A stretch of 39,951 nucleotides of DNA, taken from the NCBI GenBank assembly GCA_945885345.1, contig CAMCYP010000033.1:1-39951 (forward strand), read 5' to 3'. Under the pieces are notes generated by a model. That model had not been told where the DNA came from and did no database searches. It was given only the letters and a program-made list of their open reading frames with translations. How positions within the stretch are numbered: the first letter of the stretch is position 1; each line of letters starts with the position of its first letter. Shown here in pieces: positions 17,415 through 26,158 of the stretch. A program made the translations under genes and the position numbers. The stretch is from Bordetella parapertussis (GTDB taxonomy: Bacteria > Pseudomonadota > Gammaproteobacteria > Burkholderiales > SG8-41).

Positions 17415-18668
17415 TTATTCGGGGCGCTGGATCTGGTAGAGCCGCGCGATCAATGCCGCAAGCTCATCGCGCTCGTCCTGCGCCGCATGGTTCAGCGCAT
17501 GCGACGGCGGGTGCATGAACTTGTTGGTCAGCGCCTGCGACAGTTCATCCAGCACCTGCTGCGGATCGGCGCCATGCGCCAGGCGGCGCTGCGCCCTTTC
17601 CAGCTCATGGCGTCGCGCGCGTTCCGCAGTGTCGCGCAGTGCGCGGATGGTCGGCACCAGCTCGCGGTTGTCCAGCCAGTGCATGAATTCCGATACCTGG
17701 TTTTCGATGATGACCTCGGCCTGCGCCACGGCATTGCTGCGCTGATCCATGCCTTCGCGTGCAATCTGGCCGAGGTCGTCGACGGTGTAGAGAAAGGCAT
17801 CATCCAGTTCGCCGACTTCGGCCTCGATGTCGCGCGGCACGGCAAGGTCGAACATCAGCATCGGCCGGTGTTTGCGCGCTTTCAATGCGCTTTCCATCAG
17901 CCCCTTGCCGATGATCGGTAGCGGGCTGGCAGTGCAGCAGATCACGATGTCGTACAGCGCGAGCTGTGCGCCGAGGTCGTTCAGCGGAATCACGTGACCG
18001 AAAAAGCGGTCGGCCAGTTGCTGCGCCCGCGCCGGCGTGCGGTTGGCAAAAGTCATGCGCCGCGGATGATGCGCGGCGAAATGCGTCGCCGCGAGGTCGA
18101 TCATTTCACCGGCGCCGACAAACAGCACGCTCTGCTCGGCAATGCTCGGATAAATGCGCTCGGCGAGGCGCACCGCAGCGGCAGCCATCGACACCGTGCT
18201 CGCGCCGATGTCGGTTTCGCTACGCACGGTTTTCGCGACGGAAAATGTTCGCTGAAACAGTTTGTTGAGCAACCAGCCCAGCGTGCCGGCGGCTTCGGCG
18301 GAACGCACTGCGCTTTTGAACTGGCCGAGGATCTGCGGTTCGCCGAGCACCATGGAATCGAGACCGCTGGCAACGCGGAAGGCGTGTTTGACGGCATGAT
18401 TCTGCGGCAGCTCGTAGAGGTAAGGAGCAATCTGCGCCGGCTTCATCTGGTGATAGCCCGCCAGCCAGTCCACCACGTTACGCGGCTCAGCCGTCGAGCA
18501 ATACACTTCGGTGCGATTGCAGGTCGAGATGATCGCGGCCTCGCTGACCGGGCGGCGGTCGACCAGGTCACGCAGCGCCAGCGTCAACTGTTCGGCGCCA
18601 AAAACCACCCGTTCGCGCACGTCCAGCGGCGCGGTCTGGTGGTTCAATCCGAAGGCAAAAAGCGGCAT
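17415..18668 (-). CDS. hemA: Glutamyl-tRNA reductase
   Basis: A 417-residue enzyme that reduces glutamyl-tRNA(Glu) to glutamate-1-semialdehyde, the committed step of C5 heme synthesis. It shows the N-terminal [11 protein letters not shown] motif, the catalytic Cys50 in STCNRTEVY, and the [15 protein letters not shown] segment. An NADPH-binding domain ([10 protein letters not shown]) and a C-terminal dimerisation helix domain follow. Length is normal for the family. It is the first gene of the leftward hemA-prfA-prmC-ykgJ-grxD run. Very confident. Confidence 0.96.
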   Translation of the reverse strand: MPLFAFGLNHQTAPLDVRERVVFGAEQLTLALRDLVDRRPVSEAAIISTCNRTEVYCSTAEPRNVVDWLAGYHQMKPAQIAPYLYELPQNHAVKHAFRVASGLDSMVLGEPQILGQFKSAVRSAEAAGTLGWLLNKLFQRTFSVAKTVRSETDIGASTVSMAAAAVRLAERIYPSIAEQSVLFVGAGEMIDLAATHFAAHHPRRMTFANRTPARAQQLADRFFGHVIPLNDLGAQLALYDIVICCTASPLPIIGKGLMESALKARKHRPMLMFDLAVPRDIEAEVGELDDAFLYTVDDLGQIAREGMDQRSNAVAQAEVIIENQVSEFMHWLDNRELVPTIRALRDTAERARRHELERAQRRLAHGADPQQVLDELSQALTNKFMHPPSHALNHAAQDERDELAALIARLYQIQRPE

Positions 18669-18786
18669 GGCGGCTAGGCTGATCCCGAGAACGGATTTCG
18701 AAACCGGGTTTCGAAAAAGGCCTTGTATTTTAACCGCTTACCGCCACCCTCGCCAGCCACGGAGCGAGTCCGCAGCCCCTGAAAAA

Positions 18787-18954
18787 TCAGGAGATTGCGA
18801 TCATGTCGAAGTCGGCCTTGGTCGCCCCGCAATGCGGACAGGTCCAGTCCGCCGGCACGTCTTCCCAGCGCGTGCCGGGTGCAATGCCTTCATCGGGCAG
18901 GCCGGCCGCTTCGTCGTAGACGAAGTTGCACAGGATGCATTGCCACTTTTTCAT
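18787..18954 (-). CDS. Rubredoxin
   Basis: A 55-residue rubredoxin. The protein begins MKKWQCILC, with Cys6 and Cys9, and ends with CPHCGATKADF, with Cys39 and Cys42. These four thiolates hold a single iron, and the order CxxC-N29-CxxC is diagnostic. Conserved aromatic residues (Trp4, Tyr13, Trp37) and the PDEGIAPGT loop are present. It is a cytosolic one-electron carrier. Its partner is not evident: it lies 23 bases downstream of a D-2-hydroxyacid dehydrogenase gene on the same strand and 118 bases before the hemA start. The upstream GGGC gives only a weak ribosome site. Confidence 0.95.
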   Translation of the reverse strand: MKKWQCILCNFVYDEAAGLPDEGIAPGTRWEDVPADWTCPHCGATKADFDMIAIS

Positions 18955-18977
18955 GCTGCCCGCTTCTTCGCCCTGTT

Positions 18978-19970
18978 TCAGCCCTGTTCGTTCAGCATTT
19001 TTTTGCCGCCCGCGAACAGCTGCAGGTTGTCGACAAACACTTTCGCTGCGCGTTTGTCATTGCCGTCAGACGCCGAAGCATTGTGCGGCGACACGATCAC
19101 GTTGGGAATGTCCCACAACGGCGAATCCGTCGGCAGCGGTTCTTTTTCAAACACGTCGAGATAGGCGCCGGCGATCTGTTTGCTCTGCAGCGCGGCGATC
19201 AGCGCTTTTTCATCCGCCACCGCGCCGCGCGCAACGTTGATCAGGTACGCGTGCTTGGGCATCAGCGCCAGCGTTTTGGCATTGATCAGTTGGTGCGTTT
19301 CCTTGGTGTACGGACAGGCCAGCACCCACCAGTCACACTGCGGCAGCAGCGACGGCAGTTTATCCAGGGTATGCATTTCATCGACCGGATCGCCGTCGCG
19401 TTTCGGGCTGCGGCGTAAACCAATGACTTTCATCCCCAATGTCTGACACAGGCGTGCCACCGTCGCGCCGATGGTGCCGAGGCCGACGATCACCACCGTC
19501 TGGCCCTGCAGGTCGCGCGGCGTGTCCTTGCCACGGGCGGGATCCCAGCGCCGTTCGCGCTGTGCAGCAATCCAGCGCGGAAAACCGCGCGCCAGCATCA
19601 GCAGGCCGCAGAACGCGGTCTGCCCGACCGGTTCGCCGTTGGTGCCGGCGGAGGTGGTCAGTCGCACCTTGCGTTCGGCCAGCGCCGTCATGAACGGATG
19701 CTGGTCGATGCCGGTACTTGTGAAATGCACCCATTTCAGATGCGCCGCCGTTTTCACCGTATCGCCAAAACTGGCGTAGAGGCCGGAAAAACGGATGTCG
19801 CGCGTCAGATAGGCAACTTCAATTTTTGCAATATCGGCGGCAGACAGGCGCTGCGACTCGTCGTCCGGCAGGTGCATGATGTTCAGCGTGACGCCCGCTG
19901 CCTTGGCCGCCGCCTGCAACTCGGCGCCGAATTGCGCCACAAAACCCTTGGATAACAAGATACCGGTCAT
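18978..19970 (-). CDS. D-isomer-specific 2-hydroxyacid dehydrogenase
   Basis: A 330-residue NAD(P)-dependent dehydrogenase. The nucleotide-binding GLGTIG is at 163-168 in VIVGLGTIGATVA. The catalytic triad by family pattern is Arg248 (NVARGAVADE), Glu277 (FEKEP) and His296 (SPHNAS). This fold reduces 2-oxoacids or oxidises D-2-hydroxyacids in the cytosol; the substrate is not predictable. The unusually short N-terminal catalytic domain fits the glyoxylate/hydroxypyruvate-type branch. It starts 44 bases downstream of prpB on the same strand, so the two are probably co-transcribed. Link to propionate or C5-acid metabolism is inferred from this context. Confidence 0.88.
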   Translation of the reverse strand: MTGILLSKGFVAQFGAELQAAAKAAGVTLNIMHLPDDESQRLSAADIAKIEVAYLTRDIRFSGLYASFGDTVKTAAHLKWVHFTSTGIDQHPFMTALAERKVRLTTSAGTNGEPVGQTAFCGLLMLARGFPRWIAAQRERRWDPARGKDTPRDLQGQTVVIVGLGTIGATVARLCQTLGMKVIGLRRSPKRDGDPVDEMHTLDKLPSLLPQCDWWVLACPYTKETHQLINAKTLALMPKHAYLINVARGAVADEKALIAALQSKQIAGAYLDVFEKEPLPTDSPLWDIPNVIVSPHNASASDGNDKRAAKVFVDNLQLFAGGKKMLNEQG

Positions 19971-20014
19971 CGCAATGTCTTTCCCGCTTTAAGTGTTGAG
20001 TGAAATGCGCCCGA

Positions 20015-20920
20015 TTATTTGTCGCGCTTGAACAGTGCGTCGAGTTTCTGCTCGTAATCGTGGTAATCCAGATAGTCGTAGAGGTCGTCGCGCGACTGCA
20101 TCAGATCGACCACATTTTTCTGGTGGCCTTCCTTGCGGATGCTCTGGTACACCTTCAGCGCCGCGGCATTGGCTGCGCGCCAGGCTGACAGCGGATACAG
20201 CGCCATGGCCACGTTGGCGCTGGCGAGTTCCTGGGTCGAGAACAGCGGTGTTTTGCCGAACTCGGTGATGTTGGCGAGGATCGGCACTTTCACCGCATCG
20301 GCGAATTTTTTGTACATCGGCAGGTCGGTGATCGCTTCCGGGAAAATCATGTCGGCGCCGGCTTCGACGCAGGCCACTGCGCGCTCGATTGCGGCGTCCA
20401 GCCCCTCCACCGCCAGCGAATCGGTACGCGCAATGATCACGAAATTGCTGTCGGTCTTGGCATCGGCCGAGGCCTTGATGCGGTCAACCATCTCGTCCTT
20501 GCTGACAATTTCCTTGTTCGGACGGTGGCCGCAGCGTTTTTGCATGACCTGGTCTTCAATGTGCATCGCCGCCGCGCCGAACTTGATCAGCGACTTCACG
20601 GTGCGCGCGATGTTGAAAGCGCCGCCAAAGCCGGTATCGACATCGACCAGCAGCGGCAGGTTGCAGGCGTCGGTAATGCGGCGGACATCGGTCAGCACAT
20701 CATCCAGCGTGCTGATCGCGAGGTCGGGCACCCCCAGCGAACCGGCGGCAACACCGCCACCGGACAGGTAGATGGCCTTGAAGCCGCTGCGCTCGGCCAA
20801 CCGGGCATGGTAGGCATTGATCGCACCGACGATTTGCAGCGGCTTTTCGGCGGCCACTGCGGCACGGAACTGGGCGCCGGGCGACTGGCGGGCGGTGGCT
20901 GGGGGAAGTGAGGCGGTCAT
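20015..20920 (-). CDS. prpB: 2-Methylisocitrate lyase
   Basis: A 301-residue ICL/PEP-mutase family enzyme that cleaves 2-methylisocitrate to pyruvate and succinate in the methylcitrate cycle. The catalytic KRCGH is at 128-132 (Cys130) followed by RPNKE. The metal and substrate segments [24 protein letters not shown] and FPEAIT agree closely with E. coli PrpB as I recall it. The ATG at 20918-20920 is chosen because GGAG lies seven bases upstream; a start at 20941 would add seven residues. prpC and prpD are not in the window, so the rest of the cycle must be elsewhere. It is divergent from the IclR regulator. Confidence 0.92.
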   Translation of the reverse strand: MTASLPPATARQSPGAQFRAAVAAEKPLQIVGAINAYHARLAERSGFKAIYLSGGGVAAGSLGVPDLAISTLDDVLTDVRRITDACNLPLLVDVDTGFGGAFNIARTVKSLIKFGAAAMHIEDQVMQKRCGHRPNKEIVSKDEMVDRIKASADAKTDSNFVIIARTDSLAVEGLDAAIERAVACVEAGADMIFPEAITDLPMYKKFADAVKVPILANITEFGKTPLFSTQELASANVAMALYPLSAWRAANAAALKVYQSIRKEGHQKNVVDLMQSRDDLYDYLDYHDYEQKLDALFKRDK

Positions 20921-21153
20921 GGTCGGGCTCCTGTATGACAACGGCAGCCTCAGGGGCTGCCGGAATGTGGACGCAGACGAAAAATGGGGGTGGGTGAAGA
21001 GGGACAGCCTGCGACTGCTGTCCGGTATCTGGACAAAACGGGTTTACGGATGAGAAATAGTCCCCAAAAAGATAGCACAGGACGGGCTATTCCGCTAGGA
21101 CAGACACGGTGGCATAATCCCCCCTCCCAAGTCTCACGATTCGGACTAATCCC
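20921..21153. promoter_or_regulatory. Divergent prpB / iclR-type regulator promoter region
   Basis: Gene-free gap with several inverted repeats. CGGCAGCC/GGCTGCCG (20942-20949 and 20955-20962) forms an 8-bp stem in the prpB leader. GGACAGC/GCTGTCC (21002-21008 and 21017-21023) has an 8-base spacer. TGTCC/GGACA (21019-21023 and 21031-21035) overlaps the previous one. A CATAAT at 21113-21118 may be a -10 for the IclR gene. IclR proteins commonly bind palindromes in such gaps. Confidence 0.6.
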
Positions 21154-21963
21154 ATGGCTACTGCGAAAAATTCCGACGACGACAATCAAGGTCGTCTGAC
21201 CGGCACCCAAAGCATTGAACGCGCGCTGTTGCTGCTGCGCGAAATCGCCGCCCACAACCGTTCCGGCTCGCGGCTGCTCGACCTCGCCACGCGCACCAGC
21301 CTGCAACGGCCGACCGTGCACCGCATGCTGAAATGTCTGGCACACGAAGGCATGGTGCAGCAGGATTCGGAGACACACCGTTATTTCCTCGGCCCGATGG
21401 CCTTCGAGCTCGGGCTGACCGCAGCACCCCGCTTCAACCTGCGCGAAATCTGCCATCCGGCGATGACGCGCATCGCCGAAGCCACCGGCGACACCATATT
21501 CCTGACCCAGCGCAGCGGCCTGGATGCCGTCTGCATCGACCGCCATGAAGGCACCTTCCCGATCAAGACCTTCACTCTCGAAGTCGGCGTGCGCCGGCCG
21601 CTGGGTGTGGGCACCGGCAGCCTGGCCATCCTTGCCGCGCTGCCCGAAGAAGAGTTCCGCAGCATCATCAACAGCAACGAACCGCGGCTGCAGGAACACG
21701 GGCTGAACGGTCCCACGCTGCTGTCACAGGCGCGCAAGGCACAGAAACTCGGTTATGCCCTGCGCGAAACTCCGACGCTGGCTGGTGTGCGCTCACTCGG
21801 CCAGGTACTGCGCAATCAGAGCGGCGTGCCGTTTGCAGCGCTGTCGATTTCGGCGATTTCCAGCCGCATGGCCGACCGCCGCATTCAGGAACTGACGACC
21901 TTGCTGCGCAACGAATCGCGCCTCATTGAACGCCAGATCGCCAACGGCATGGAAATCCGGTAA
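21154..21963 (+). CDS. IclR-family transcriptional regulator
   Basis: A 269-residue regulator. The winged helix-turn-helix covers about residues 15-75 (TGTQSIERALLLLREIA, LQRPTVHRMLKCL). A GAF-like IclR effector domain follows (about 90-260), with the small-molecule pocket segment RRPLGVGTGSLAI. IclR proteins sense organic acids and aromatic breakdown products. It is divergent from prpB and stands 64 bases before the receptor/CoA-transferase/lyase operon, in the same direction, so it probably controls one or both. Inverted repeats at 21002-21035 are candidate sites. The inducer is unknown; a C5 or C4 acid would suit the context. Confidence 0.9.
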   Translation: MATAKNSDDDNQGRLTGTQSIERALLLLREIAAHNRSGSRLLDLATRTSLQRPTVHRMLKCLAHEGMVQQDSETHRYFLGPMAFELGLTAAPRFNLREICHPAMTRIAEATGDTIFLTQRSGLDAVCIDRHEGTFPIKTFTLEVGVRRPLGVGTGSLAILAALPEEEFRSIINSNEPRLQEHGLNGPTLLSQARKAQKLGYALRETPTLAGVRSLGQVLRNQSGVPFAALSISAISSRMADRRIQELTTLLRNESRLIERQIANGMEIR

Positions 21964-22027
21964 AAACGGGAAGTAGCGGAGCGGGCGCAAAGATCCCGCG
22001 CCAACACCCGCAACGAGGAGATTACCG

Positions 22028-23017
22028 ATGATGTTCATGCGCTCCGGGCTCGCTGTCATTGCCGGCACGGCCCTTTCCGCGATTTTCGCTGTGACAAACA
22101 CCGGCATCGCGCTCGCCCAGGCCTGGCCGGCAAAACCGATCCGCTTCGTCGTGCCTTATCCCCCCGGCGGCAGCAACGACGTACTGACACGCATTACTGC
22201 ACAGGCCATGAGCCCGGGCCTCGGCCAGCCGGTGGTCATCGACAACCGCGGCGGCGCCGGCGGCATGATCGGTGCCGACAACGTGGCCAAATCCCCGCCC
22301 GACGGCTACTCCATTGTCAACGTGCAGGCCTCGTTCACCGCCAACGCCGCGCTGCGCGCGAAAATGGCCTATGACCCGATCAACGATTTTGCCTATATCG
22401 GCATGATGGCGCGCGGTCCGCTGCTGGCCGTGGTGCACCCTTCGCTGCCGGTGAAAAACATCCGTGAACTGATTGCTCTCGCCAAGTCCAAGCCGGGGCA
22501 GATCAACTACGGTTCGACCGGTACCGGCGGCCACAACCACCTCGCCACCGAACTTTTCCGCCGCATGGCCGGCATCAACATCGTGCACATCCCGTACAAA
22601 GGTGTCGCACCGGCGCTGACCGACCTGATGGGCGGCCACACCCAACTGGTGATGACCAGCCTGCCTTCGGCAATGACCCAGGTACAGGCCGGACGGCTGA
22701 AGGCGCTGGCGGTTGGCAGTGAAAAACGCTCTTCATTCATGCCGGACATGCCGACCATCGCCGAATCCGGCGTGCCGGGTTACATGGCGGAATTCTGGTG
22801 GGGCCTCGCCGCGCCGGCCAGGACGCCGGTCGATATCGTCAATCGTCTGACCACCGAACTGACCAAGGCCCTGCAGTCGGCCGAACTCAGGCAGCGTTTT
22901 GCCGGGGAAGGCGCCGAACCCAGCGTAATGTCGCGCGAGCAGTTCACCGGCTTCGTCAAAAACGAAATCACGCGCTGGCGCAAAGTCGCGCAGGACACCG
23001 GCATCAAGCCGGAATAA
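22028..23017 (+). CDS. Bug-family (TctC-like) periplasmic solute-binding protein
   Basis: A 329-residue receptor with a signal peptide (about 1-31, ending ALA-QA). The Bug fold has the hallmark PYPPGGSNDVLTR loop near residue 40, VVIDNRGGAGGM, and NYGSTGTGGHNHL in the second domain. It serves tripartite tricarboxylate-type uptake or sensing of carboxylates. The ATG at 22028 follows GAGGAG. No TctA/TctB membrane genes are near, so it is an orphan receptor. It leads the CoA-transferase/lyase/hydratase operon (16-base gap to the next gene), which suggests it binds the acid that operon activates. Confidence 0.9.
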   Translation: MMFMRSGLAVIAGTALSAIFAVTNTGIALAQAWPAKPIRFVVPYPPGGSNDVLTRITAQAMSPGLGQPVVIDNRGGAGGMIGADNVAKSPPDGYSIVNVQASFTANAALRAKMAYDPINDFAYIGMMARGPLLAVVHPSLPVKNIRELIALAKSKPGQINYGSTGTGGHNHLATELFRRMAGINIVHIPYKGVAPALTDLMGGHTQLVMTSLPSAMTQVQAGRLKALAVGSEKRSSFMPDMPTIAESGVPGYMAEFWWGLAAPARTPVDIVNRLTTELTKALQSAELRQRFAGEGAEPSVMSREQFTGFVKNEITRWRKVAQDTGIKPE

Positions 23018-23033
23018 GCAGGACGACGATACG

Positions 23034-24281
23034 ATGGGCGTGCAACAGCGCTCTTATGATGCGGCTGCCCGCGGCGCGCTCGACGGCGTGCGCATCATCG
23101 ATGTCTCACGCCTGGTGGCCGGCAACACGCTGACCCAAGTGCTCGGCGACTTCGGCGCCGAAGTCATCAAGATCGAACCGCCCGCCGGCGACACCCTGCG
23201 CGCGTGGAAAGTCGAGCAAGTCGACACCAACTGGAAACTGTACGCCCGCAACAAAAAAAGCCTTGGCCTCGAACTGCGCAAACCCGAGGCACGCGAACTG
23301 CTGCTGCAACTGGTGGCGAAGGCCGCCGTGTTCGTTGAGAGTTTCCGTCCCGGCACGCTGGAAAAAATGGGACTGGGCCCCGATGTGCTGCTGGCGCGTA
23401 ATCCGAAACTGGTCATCGTGCGCATCTCAGGCTGGGGGCAGGAAGGTCCGTACAAAAAACGCCCGGGCTTCGGCACGCTGGTCGAAGGCATGTCGGGCTT
23501 TGCCGCGCTGAACGGTTTCGATGACCGCGAACCGGTGCTGCCGCCGATGTACCTGGCCGACACCATCGCCGGACTGTATGGCGCAACCGGCGTACTGATC
23601 GCGCTGCGCGAAGTCGAACAGAACAAAGGCCGGGGCCAGGTCATCGACCTGCCGCTGCTGGATCCGCTGTTTGCCGTGCTCGGACCGCAGGCCGCCAATT
23701 ACCGGTTGACCGGCAAGGTCAAGAAGCGCACCGGCAGCCGCTCGACCAATGCCGCGCCACGCAACGCCTACCAATGCAAGGACGGCAAATACGTCGGCCT
23801 GTCGGCGTCGATCCAGAAAATGGCCGAGCGCGTATTCGAGTCCATCGGCCGCGCCGACCTGATCAGCAATCCGCGTTACAAGACCAACGCTGACCGCGTA
23901 CGGCACGCCGCGGAGCTCGACGCCATCATCGGCGAGTTCATCGCGCAACGCACGCAGGCGGAGAACGTCACCTTTTTTGAAAAAGCCGACGTCACCATCG
24001 GCCCGATTTACGACATTTCGCAGATCGTTGAAGACCCGCATGTGCTGGCGCGCGAACTGATCGCCGATTATCCCGATGCAGACATGGGCCGTTATCCGAT
24101 GCACCATGTCGTACCGCGACTGTCGGGCACGCCCGCATCCATCCGCACGCCGGCGCCGAAAATCGGCGAACATAACGCAGCCTTGCTCGCCGAACTCGGC
24201 ATCGACGAAGCGACTTATCAAAAACTGCTGGCCGCAGGCATCGTTTGCGCCGGCAACGCAGCCCCTGCCGCCGAAGAATGA
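23034..24281 (+). CDS. Class III (CaiB/BaiF) acyl-CoA transferase
   Basis: A 415-residue family III CoA-transferase. The N-terminal half has the conserved RLVAGNTLTQVLGDFGA and EVIKIEPP strands. The predicted catalytic Asp, which forms the CoA-ester anhydride, is Asp176 in MYLADTIAG. The segment SGWGQEGPYKKRPG is typical of the fold. Members move CoA between dicarboxylates and carry out succinyl-CoA:mesaconate, itaconate or citramalate transfers, among others. It is followed by a lyase and hydratase that fit a C5-dicarboxyl-CoA route, with a second CoA-transferase at the end. Substrate is inferred from the gene set, not from residues. Confidence 0.9.
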   Translation: MGVQQRSYDAAARGALDGVRIIDVSRLVAGNTLTQVLGDFGAEVIKIEPPAGDTLRAWKVEQVDTNWKLYARNKKSLGLELRKPEARELLLQLVAKAAVFVESFRPGTLEKMGLGPDVLLARNPKLVIVRISGWGQEGPYKKRPGFGTLVEGMSGFAALNGFDDREPVLPPMYLADTIAGLYGATGVLIALREVEQNKGRGQVIDLPLLDPLFAVLGPQAANYRLTGKVKKRTGSRSTNAAPRNAYQCKDGKYVGLSASIQKMAERVFESIGRADLISNPRYKTNADRVRHAAELDAIIGEFIAQRTQAENVTFFEKADVTIGPIYDISQIVEDPHVLARELIADYPDADMGRYPMHHVVPRLSGTPASIRTPAPKIGEHNAALLAELGIDEATYQKLLAAGIVCAGNAAPAAEE

Positions 24282-24329
24282 CCCGACCCCACCGGGTCTG
24301 TACCTGTAACCCTTGCAAAGGATTTAGAC

Positions 24330-25241
24330 ATGTATCGTGAACTCCCCGTCTGGCGCTCGCTGATGTACGTCCCGGTCAACGTCGAAAAATTTGTCGACAA
24401 GGCCCACACCCGCGGCGCGGATGTGATCCAGCTCGACGTCGAGGACAGCGTACCGCCGGCGGAAAAAGCCAATGCGCGCAAGCTGATCGCGAAAAACGCG
24501 GCACGCGTCAAACGTGGCGGCGCCGACGTCGTGGTGCGCATCAACCAGCCGCTGTCACTGGCGGTGCGCGACCTCGAAGAGGCGGTGTGCCCCGATGTCG
24601 ACGGCATCGCCGTGACCAAGGCCACCGGCGTGTCACATCTGCAGCTCCTCGACGAACTGGTCAGCGAACTGGAGCAGAAACGCGGCATGACAATCGGTCA
24701 CACCAAGTTCATCACCATGATCGAAACCCCGGAGGCGTTTTTCAAGATCCGTGAAATCACCACCGCCACCAGCCGCATCATCGCCTGCAACATCGGCGGC
24801 GAGGACTATGCGCTGAACTGCAATATGCAGCCTACGGGAGAAGCGCTGTTCTACCCGAAGCAGCACATGGTTTTTGCCGCCAGCGCCGCCGGCATCATGC
24901 CACTGGGCTTTGTCGACAGCGTCGCCACCTTCGGCGACTGGGACAATTTCCGCAAAATGGTGCGGCGTTCGCGCGATTTCGGCTTCATGGGTGCCGGCTG
25001 TATCCACCCGGGCCAGGTCACCATCGTCAACGAGGAATACAAACCCAGCGCGGCCGAAGTCGAATACGCGCGCAAGGTCATCGCACTGGACAAGGAAGCC
25101 GCAGCGGCAGGCCGTGGTTCATTCGCGCTGGACGGTAAAATGATCGACATCCCGATCATCGTCCGCGCCGAACGCCTGCTCAAACGTTTTGATGCAATCA
25201 CTAAGCGCGAGTCAAAAACCCTGGCGGCGATGAAGGGCTGA
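24330..25241 (+). CDS. CoA-ester lyase of the HpcH/CitE family (citramalyl-CoA lyase-like)
   Basis: A 303-residue TIM-barrel lyase of the citrate lyase beta / malyl-CoA lyase group. It shows RSLMYVPVN (CoA-binding Arg10), DVEDSVPPAEK, MIETPEAFF (metal Glu), IGGEDYA (metal Asp) and GCIHPGQV near the C-terminus. These enzymes cleave malyl-, citramalyl- or related CoA esters to acetyl-CoA or propionyl-CoA plus glyoxylate or pyruvate. With a mesaconyl-CoA-hydratase-like gene next, (S)- or (R)-citramalyl-CoA to pyruvate and acetyl-CoA is the best guess. It lies 48 bases after the first CoA-transferase; a small inverted repeat (24282-24299) is in the gap. Confidence 0.85.
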   Translation: MYRELPVWRSLMYVPVNVEKFVDKAHTRGADVIQLDVEDSVPPAEKANARKLIAKNAARVKRGGADVVVRINQPLSLAVRDLEEAVCPDVDGIAVTKATGVSHLQLLDELVSELEQKRGMTIGHTKFITMIETPEAFFKIREITTATSRIIACNIGGEDYALNCNMQPTGEALFYPKQHMVFAASAAGIMPLGFVDSVATFGDWDNFRKMVRRSRDFGFMGAGCIHPGQVTIVNEEYKPSAAEVEYARKVIALDKEAAAAGRGSFALDGKMIDIPIIVRAERLLKRFDAITKRESKTLAAMKG

Positions 25242-25294
25242 AGTCCGTCCGCGCACCCTGTTGTCATCCAGTTACTGAAATCTCCGGAGAATCC

Positions 25295-26158
25295 ATGAGT
25301 ACCGCCGCTGCACCCGATCTTGAATCCCTGAAACAATGGATAGGCCGCACCGAAACGGCCATCGACTATGTGACCGTCCCGTCTGTCGACCGCCTGTCGG
25401 CGACGCTGGACCGTGATGACAAATTCCCCAAGATGGGCGATCCGCTGCCCATCGGCTGGCACTCCATCCTGTTCCCGCGCATCGTGCGCCATTCGCAGAT
25501 CGGCCCCGACGGTCATCCGCAGCGCGGCGATTTCCTGCCCCCCGTGCCGCTGCCGCGGCGCATGTTCGCCGGCAAACGCACGACTTTCATCGCACCGCTG
25601 CTGGTCGGCGATGAAGTGCAGCGCGAGTCGACGATCCAGAATGTCACCATCAAGGACGGGCGCAGCGGACGCATGGTGTTTGTCACCGTAAAAACCGACA
25701 TCAAGAGCCCGCGCGGCATCGCCATCACCGAAGAGCAGGACATCGTCTATCGCGGCGAGCCCGATAAAAATGCGCCACCTCCTGCCGCGCAGCCGGCCCC
25801 CGGCAAGGCGGTGTGGAAACATGAAGTCACGCCGGACCCGGTGATGCTGTTCCGTTATTCCGCGCTGACCTTCAACGGCCACCGCATCCATTACGACCAC
25901 CCCTATGTCACCGGCACCGAGGGTTATCCCAACCTGGTGATGAACGGCGGGCTGACGACGCTGCTGGTGTACGAACTGGCGCGCAGCCATGGCACAACCC
26001 CGATCAGGTTCATGTCCTCGCGCAACGTCCGCGCGCTGTTTGTCGGTCGCACCATCACGTTGTGCGGCGAACCCTCAACCGATAACAAGACGGCGAAGCT
26101 GTGGGCGCAGGATGACACCGGCGCCGTGGCTCTCAGCGCTGAAGCGGAGTTTCAATAA
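25295..26158 (+). CDS. MaoC/HTD2-type dehydratase (mesaconyl-CoA hydratase-like)
   Basis: A 287-residue double hotdog protein. The N-terminal FAS1-like dehydratase half covers about 1-150 (GWHSILFP, GDFLPPVPLPRRMFAG). The C-terminal MaoC half carries the hydratase motif FRYSALTFNGHRIHYDHPY at about 186-204. There the Asn/His pair replaces the common Asp/His and is usual for the HTD2/Meh group. Members hydrate mesaconyl-C4-CoA to citramalyl-CoA or itaconyl-CoA analogues. Its stop codon overlaps the start of the next CoA-transferase by one base (TAATG), so translation is coupled. The lyase upstream fits as the next reaction step. Substrate not proven. Confidence 0.82.
   Translation: MSTAAAPDLESLKQWIGRTETAIDYVTVPSVDRLSATLDRDDKFPKMGDPLPIGWHSILFPRIVRHSQIGPDGHPQRGDFLPPVPLPRRMFAGKRTTFIAPLLVGDEVQRESTIQNVTIKDGRSGRMVFVTVKTDIKSPRGIAITEEQDIVYRGEPDKNAPPPAAQPAPGKAVWKHEVTPDPVMLFRYSALTFNGHRIHYDHPYVTGTEGYPNLVMNGGLTTLLVYELARSHGTTPIRFMSSRNVRALFVGRTITLCGEPSTDNKTAKLWAQDDTGAVALSAEAEFQ

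Noticed and set aside
24851..25990. Minus-strand frame across the lyase and hydratase genes
   Set aside because: It spans two well-supported genes and an intergenic gap and shows no recognisable domain.
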